DNA from: Collybia mongolica
Taxonomy: Eukaryota; Basidiomycota; Agaricomycetes; Agaricales; Clitocybaceae
DNA length: 64,000 nt
Direction: 5' to 3'
Assembly: GCA_013420905.1 (NCBI GenBank)
Contig: JAAXNY010000021.1
Span: 310,001 to 374,000 of the forward strand
In this document: positions 58,201-64,000 of the stretch, one piece after another
Position numbering within the stretch: position 1 is the stretch's first letter
Layout: the number at the start of each line of letters is the position of its first letter
Notes under the pieces: model-generated
What the model was told of the DNA's origin: nothing
The model's input: only the letters and a program-made list of their open reading frames with translations
The model's database searches: none
Translations under genes and position numbers: made by a program

Positions 58201-58281
58201 ACAGTCCAACACCGCAGTGCACTTCCCGATCCCGCCTTTTGCCGCGAACCGCGTCCACCGCGCCAATTCTGAGGCGTCCAT
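52253..58281 (-). CDS. SH3- and TBC-domain protein (Rab-GAP-like), ~1,897 residues
   Basis: Seven exons in phase: 58281-58165, 58106-58053, 57993-54308, 54251-53005, 52949-52718, 52663-52590, 52536-52253; introns 53-59 nt, GT-AG. Residues about 20-75 look like an SH3 domain (TAVLDCVAESAEDLMFLKED...YLGYCEG.VGRF). A very long Ser/Pro-rich disordered linker follows (~80-1600). The TBC domain spans about 1618-1820: LLFDGVPSSVRYLVWMHL, the arginine finger in IERDVQR (R1668), the motif position normally YCQG reading YTTG (1699-1702), then PEEDAFWIF, LPNDYLNRVWDIFL. TBC proteins speed GTP hydrolysis on Rab GTPases in membrane traffic. The glutamine finger seems absent, so catalysis may be reduced or altered. 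The C-terminal tail is basic. Orthologues are expected across Agaricomycetes. Confidence 0.85.
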
Positions 58282-60843
58282 CGTTAAGTTGAGGGCTCCA
58301 GCGCCGTGTGTCGCTAGTTAACGGGGAGGAAAAGTGGGGAAGTGAGGGGGAATGGAAGGGTTGTAATGTATTGTGTGGCATGACGGGCACGACTTTTCAG
58401 AGGCTGTTGCCAAACAAACGCAGCCTCGTGGCGCGGGATCAGCTCCTTCATCAAAAAAAGGTCCATCTTTTTTCGCCAAGGCCAGTTTCTTCGAAGGCGT
58501 CCTCTCGTCTTACCCTAACGCTATAACGCCCGTCAGATGGCTCTGGCCACACCCAGTACTCGACCCACAGTATCCCGCTGGAATATGCAAGTAACACTCA
58601 CCTACGTCCGTAGATCGACATAGTTTGAAGTCGCCATCCAGGGGCCTTGATGTTTCAACAAGCTAGATGGTATCAGCATCGAATATCCTTGCTGATACCC
58701 ACTAACAGTCATTCGTTAAGCAGTGCTTCCATCTTTCATCGTTCCATGATACGCCTCGAAAAAGGCTGTAAAACACAACAGAAGGACGGAATCAATTGCC
58801 ACGTCCATCACATATCAAGCAGACCCTCTCCCCCTTCGGCGAGTACACCCCGCTCCCCCTACCCCTCACCAGCCCAGATTCCATCCTTACCTTGTCGTTC
58901 GCAAACGACTCTTGCGTTTTTTAGGTGTGGCACGGCCAGCCATCATGAACGGGGTGGTGGTCCCCTTGAAAACAAGCCCATCATTCACGACGTCTACTTT
59001 TAGCTTTCTTATAACCCCAGGCAGCTCTTTCCTAATGTTCCATGGTTCTAGAGCGCAAGAAAGGTCATCACCTGTTCACTTCTATAGTCTCTTATTCGCT
59101 CGAGGACAACCTCTTAATGGACGGTACCAACGCCACCTCTTTCAGACTCATCAGGTGATTAGGACACATCAGCTTGTATCTCCTGCGGTCCAGCCGCTGT
59201 CAAGAAACGCCTCGGGCATCGACGCCGACATTGGTCAACGCACCCACGTCCATGGGCTAAGCGCTAAATGCCCACAGAGCTTGTTCGGTTTCACTTGTGC
59301 ATCACCATCACCCACGTCCACTCGTAACGTTCGTCTATCACCTGCCCTCATTCCCATCATCCTAAAAACTCTGGGCTCGTCAATGACTTCGCTCACACAG
59401 CCCGCACCGGCTACTTCACCCTCGCCATAGGTACCCGGGATCTTCATGCCGCAGCACGAACCACTCGAGCGACCAGGGGGTTAACGATGCCGCCCCTTAC
59501 CACGTGGAGCTCCCAGAATACCCACTCCTCGCGAGAAAATGATACCATGGCCGTGGGTAGACGACAAGACATTCTCCGAGGCAGATCCCGAATCTGCTCC
59601 GAGATTTTGGAAGCACACTCTGCCGCGGAGGGGGGTGGTCGTTCGTTGTTGTTTGTCGGAGGAAATTAGATCCGCTCCCGGCGGTGGGTGTCTATTTTTC
59701 GACAATGTATGCTCGTGGAATATCTAAACGGAGGTCGTCCCAGAATAGAACGGTGGCCGCCGTCTGGAACTCCCCTGCCACCTGTGATGGGACGTAAACA
59801 TGTGAATGACGACGTCAAATGGTCGTTATTCGACATAAATGAAATATATTTTGGGTTGAAGATCACACGAGGTTCTTCGCTGTTCTTCGGCACCCCTAAG
59901 CTCATGTTTATTTTGTAGTTGATGAAAACATCTTTTGCGTGGGGCCTCGCCGTATTTTTAGTCAAAAATCAGCACGACCCGTCATGAGGCCCTTCGGTAC
60001 CGAAAGAACCTTGATTGTCGGGATCATAGTTTGCTGGAAATATGTCGCAGAAGATTGAGTTCTGTCAGTAGAACTATCGCGGGATCTATAGGCAAACCAT
60101 CGTCACCCACCGGCGCGATGCATGGAAGTGGAGACAACCTTCTTCCGATGCGAGCGTGGGCGTTTCTTGCCCTTACTGAGGTGATTTAACGTTTCCATTG
60201 CGCTGGTTTGATTTGGGCTGTTGTAGGCCGGGCGACAGAGGGATCGTCCAACTGAGCATGTTGTATTGAGGCTCGTGATGGTCGAGGTAATGGAACTTGC
60301 GTTGGGATTATTTTGGGCCTGAAAAAAAAAAAAAAAAAGAAAGTTATGATAAATTCAGAATCGTAAAGCCCCTGAAGGATGGCATAATTGAGCGTAATTT
60401 TGCCTACCAACGGGGTGCAACACGCAATTCATATCCTCCCTCCGCCTCACACGATGCGTGGTATTTCGGGCGCCGCTGTGAGATCTTGCAGTTGTGCCCG
60501 AGGAAACGAGGCAGTCAGCTGCACAGCGACATCGCTCTTATCCCTTCCCCCGGCTCCCGTCGTCTTAACGTCTCCAGATCCTATGTAATTCACGACGACA
60601 GGAACCCAAAAGGAACCAAAAAAAACCCTTTCAATCACCATCACGGAATTTTTCTCCATGTGGACCAGCTTCGGCAACCCGGGCCCCATGCCGGCAACTT
60701 GTGTGGCCGCCGATGATTTCCCAGGAGAGCGCAAAATTCCAAACTTCCGCCGATCACTTACTCTTTCACAGCCGTTTTTATCGTCCACAAACGAGCACAA
60801 CGACGACAATAGCAGCCGGCCTTGCTCACCAATAATCACAACG
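58282..60843. other. divergent intergenic region, 2.6 kb
   Basis: It lies between two genes transcribed away from each other, so both promoters should be here. Frames up to 230 codons on the minus strand (60447-61145) overlap the first exons of the transcription factor and are not supported. An 18-base A-run lies at about 60320-60337. No RNA gene or repeat ends seen. Confidence 0.4.
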
Positions 60844-63800
60844 ATGCCCGCAGAACCGACCAAAGCCAAAGTCAAACGACGGACAAGCAGGAAGGATTTC
60901 GACGAATACCGATTCGACGGGAGCCACGCGCGCGAGCTGGAACTGAAACGGAATCGAGGTGCGTGGACTTGTGGCTCTCCCTCCAATTTTTTTTGACGCT
61001 TGGCGTTGGATTCCGTGCAGGCGAGGTATGTCGCTGGAACAACTCTGTGCCTTGGTCTATACTGAAAGGATATAATATAGGTTAGTTGCGCCGAGTGTCG
61101 AAGGTGGGTGCGATCATCGCACGCAGGCCGACCTTCGCTCCCCACTCAATCAACGTCTATTATACTTCTAGGCTCAAAATCAAGTGCGATAAGCAGATTC
61201 CGTGCCAATCGTGCCAGGTACGTCTTCGAACACTCTGCAGATTGGATTCGAATTGACGCCCGCCGCAGAGGAGAGGGTGTGCAGCGTTGTGTCCGAACGG
61301 TGAGCCATTGGCGCACGAACGGTGGGTATCGGCGTTAACACGACGACAGGGAGCCTCTCAACGGGTCAGGGAACACGGTGCGTGGCATCCACACCCCCCA
61401 CAAACGTCATACTCATCGCCAGCATCCGCAGATTCGTCCTCGCAGCAACAGAGCACCTCCATCGGCGCATATCACATCTCAGTGGGAGGATCAGGCAACT
61501 CGAGGATGCCCTCGCGTCGTTGCAAGCTAAGCATTCGTCCGAGCCGCACCCTCTGCTGCATGAGGATCTCTTGGTCCATGACGACACGGAGGACAATTCG
61601 CCCGGGGACGACGCTATGGGAGGCGAAGGATCGGGAGGGGGAGGTGCTGGTGGAACCGCCGCTCCTGATGTTATCGATGCATTCGGGACATCGAGGTTCT
61701 TCGGACCTACGGGTGGCTCAGAGGTGCGTCCCCAGAACCCCCAACCCCCTTAAAATCTGACTCAAAACCCTCGTTTCGCGTTCCAGAGTCTCCTAATCGT
61801 AAGTGACCCCTCCCCAACATTGATCGATGCTTTACTAAACGGCACCACAGTCAAACCTCCACGCCTCCACGCCTGTCACACCCCAAACGCCCGAATCCAT
61901 GCGCGGATCCTCCTCACCGTCCGATGCCGCCAAACCCGGCTCCTCACTATCAACAAACCCCTCTTCCACCCACCTCCCGCACGCCCTCCAACCACCCCAC
62001 GCCGACCTCTCCCTCTTCTCCCATTCCTTCCCATTCACGCCCCTCGGGCTCCCCCCAGACGTCCAGCGCCTCGTCACCTCCCACCTCCCCCCCCTCCCCG
62101 CCGCCCGCTTCCTCTGCAAGACCTACTTCGACCAAGTCTCGTGGGTTTTCCGCGGCGTGACACGCTCGCAGCTCATGGGCGACATGATCCCGGCCATCTA
62201 CGGCGTGGAGCGAAACGACTACGGGGGGCCGGGGCACGAGGATGCGACGCCGGAAGATTTTTCCGGCCCACACGACCTCGCACTCCTATTCATGGTCTTC
62301 GCCATCGGCGCACTGGTTATGCCGGAAGAACCGGGCGCGCTCGACGGGCTCGAGCTCCCCGCGGGGTTGGCTCCGGCAGCGTCGAAAACGACCGCGCACA
62401 CGCGTAACGCGCTCGGGGAGCACTACCACCAGGTCGCGCGCGCGGCGATCGCGCTGCAGCCGGTGCTTGAGAAGCCGTCGATCGTGACGATCCAGTCGCT
62501 CCATTTGATGAGCATCTATAACGCAATGAGTGGAAGTGATTTGAGGAGCGAGACGAGCATGGAGATGACGTGGAGTCTGATTACGCTTGCGGGGCATTTG
62601 AGTATGACGGTATGTAGGTCTTTTTTGCGCTCTTTGAGAACTCAGGTCGATTTAATTTGTATCTAGATCGGACTCCGTGAGTATTGCTGAACTTTGAGAG
62701 GCCGGCGTTGATTGGTGGCCTCGCGTAGATCGTGATAGCGCCCGCTGGGGGCTGTCCCCAAAGATGGTCCAGCGCAGACGGATTCTGTTCTGGGATCTGT
62801 TTGTCGCGGATGTGTGGCAGGTTAGTGTCTCATCTTCCTATCTAACAGTGTTCTATGGACGTCGCATCGGGAGAGTTCTGATTATTCCACCCTCTCGAGT
62901 CTGGTTACCCGATACCCTGTACTAATTAATGTCATCTTGTAGAGCCTCAATACTGGACGGCCACCCTCCTTCTCCCTGGCCTACATCGACTGCAGTTTCC
63001 CCCAGCCGGAGGAAGGTAGTAAAGGCGAGGGCGCCGAGGGAGGTTTTGGATCGGCATGTAAGTCCCGTTTTCTGCCCTCAGAATAACGCGTCGAAGCACG
63101 TGGTGTCTTGACGTCCCCATGTGATCTCCCGACCGTTGGCGCTAAACTAACCATGGCTTCGTCACCACCGAACATTATACCATGATAAAACCCACTCAAA
63201 AATCATACCCTTTCTGTTGACCTAACGTTAACGCTTTTAATTTGCAGTTGGTATCTGGCAATGCCGTTTCGCCGCGGAATGTGTCGCAGACGTTACTGCG
63301 CGGACTTTGACAGCAGAAGCACCGAGTTATGCGACCATCATGGAGCTTGATCGTAAAGTTCGCGAGTTCCCGTTGCCTGAGGGTAGTGCTGGAGCCGCAA
63401 GTGACGATCTGGCAGTCTCTTTTCAACTTTGCGTGCTCGATCATATTCGAGAGACTGGTGCGTGTCCCCTTGATGCTAGTCCGTATTCCTGTGGAGTCGT
63501 ATCACTGATGATGTAAAATTTCCTTGCATAGTGCTTATGTATATCCACCGGAGTTTCTTCGCGCAGGCCATCATTGAACACCCTGTGAACCCGCTGAAGA
63601 GCGCTTATGCTCCCTCGTTTCTGGCTGCGTACCGCGCCTCGTCGACCATCTTGAAGAGCGTAAGGGAACAGTTCAATGTGTGGCCCAACTCGTGTTCGAG
63701 GTTCTGGACTATGTGGACGTTTGCTTTTTCTGCTGCGGTACGTTTCGAGCTTGATATTCCTTTTCTTTCTTTTTTATTTTTTTTACAAACTTCTCGACCC

Positions 63801-64000
63801 CCGTATCTTGTTGCCTCTGTATAGCGTGTACAGCTCTTTCTGATGTAGTTTGATAGGTAGTTTTTGGGACGGTCGTCACGCGTGGACCGCGCTCGCCACT
63901 GGCGCAGTCGGCCATGTCAGAATTAGAGCAGGCGTGTGTCCTGTTCAAGAAAGCGTCAGTTTATAGTATCCGAGCCACAAAGGCCCTGGTAAGTTTTGCC
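60844..64000 (+). CDS. Zn2Cys6 transcription factor with fungal_trans domain, 3' partial
   Basis: Fifteen exons in phase to the right edge: 60844-60958, 61021-61025, 61081-61103, 61172-61217, 61269-61299, 61350-61377, 61432-61723, 61787-61798, 61851-62609, 62667-62676, 62729-62820, 62943-63057, 63248-63457, 63532-63737, 63857-63988, then a donor (CTG|GTAAGT). At least 692 residues. The zinc cluster has Cys 43, 46, 53, 59, 62 and 71 (SCAECRRLKIKCDKQIPC). A coiled coil follows (RFVLAATEHLHRRI...RIRQLEDAL, about 80-110). The fungal_trans core includes GLHRDSARWGLSPKMVQRR (about 439-457) and SLNTGRPPSFSLAYIDC. Such proteins bind CGG-type sites and control metabolic genes; the target is unknown. 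Exons of 5, 12 and 10 nt are unusually small. The end of the protein is outside the window. Confidence 0.9.

Noticed and set aside
60447..61145. Minus-strand 232-codon frame over the transcription-factor promoter
   Set aside because: It overlaps the spliced zinc-cluster exons on the other strand and has no domain or splice support.
1..64000. CRISPR arrays, operons, ribosome binding sites
   Set aside because: Introns, LTR elements and fungal gene families show a nuclear eukaryotic sequence; no spaced direct-repeat array was seen.

Overview
The window looks like chromosomal DNA of a mushroom-forming basidiomycete (Agaricomycetes). The evidence is many 48-60 nt GT-AG introns with CTRAY branch sites, expanded lineage-type families (seven-TM proteins, F-box/LRR proteins, a Zn2Cys6 factor with a fungal_trans domain) and a mix of LTR retrotransposons and small hAT-like elements. 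No database was consulted. All gene models were built by reading frames, splice sites and phase by hand, and positions may be off by a base.

1-7.9 kb: the 3' half of a Ty3/gypsy retrotransposon. The pol frame is open at the left window edge and ends at 3818, and a ~1 kb 3' LTR lies at 6902-7904. Between pol and the LTR, on the opposite strand, is a spliced gene (6378 to 4194) predicted to encode a ~506-residue protein with a Zn2Cys6-like cysteine cluster and a C-terminal coiled coil. The cassette is flanked by two near-identical 32-33 bp polypurine-tract segments and is itself hit by a 506 bp solo LTR. The octamer TACTTCGC recurs at least 13 times on one strand of the element. This embedded antisense gene is the strongest candidate here for an undescribed system.

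7.9-25 kb: gene-poor accessory DNA holding two intact multi-exon seven-TM paralogues on the minus strand (13.1-14.5 and 21.95-23.3 kb) and two hAT-like non-autonomous elements (16.5-17.0 and 19.4-20.2 kb) with long terminal inverted repeats and 8 bp duplications. One of them interrupts an open frame.

25-43 kb: a BTB/POZ gene, then a same-strand array of F-box/LRR-type genes: two decayed copies (28.0 and 31.9 kb) separated by a third hAT-like element (30.06-31.72 kb), then four intact copies (33.8, 35.7, 38.0, 40.6 kb). The intact copies alternate as A-B-A-B, which points to duplication of a two-gene unit. All four appear to use a GC-AG intron at the site where the older copies use GT-AG.

43-52 kb: an Agaricomycete-type protein of unknown role, a multi-exon P-loop protein, and poorly resolved sequence.

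52-64 kb: ordinary, well-conserved gene space. It has a ~1,897-residue SH3 + TBC (Rab-GAP-like) protein on the minus strand and the 5' part of a Zn2Cys6/fungal_trans transcription factor on the plus strand with microexons of 5, 12 and 10 nt, running off the right edge.
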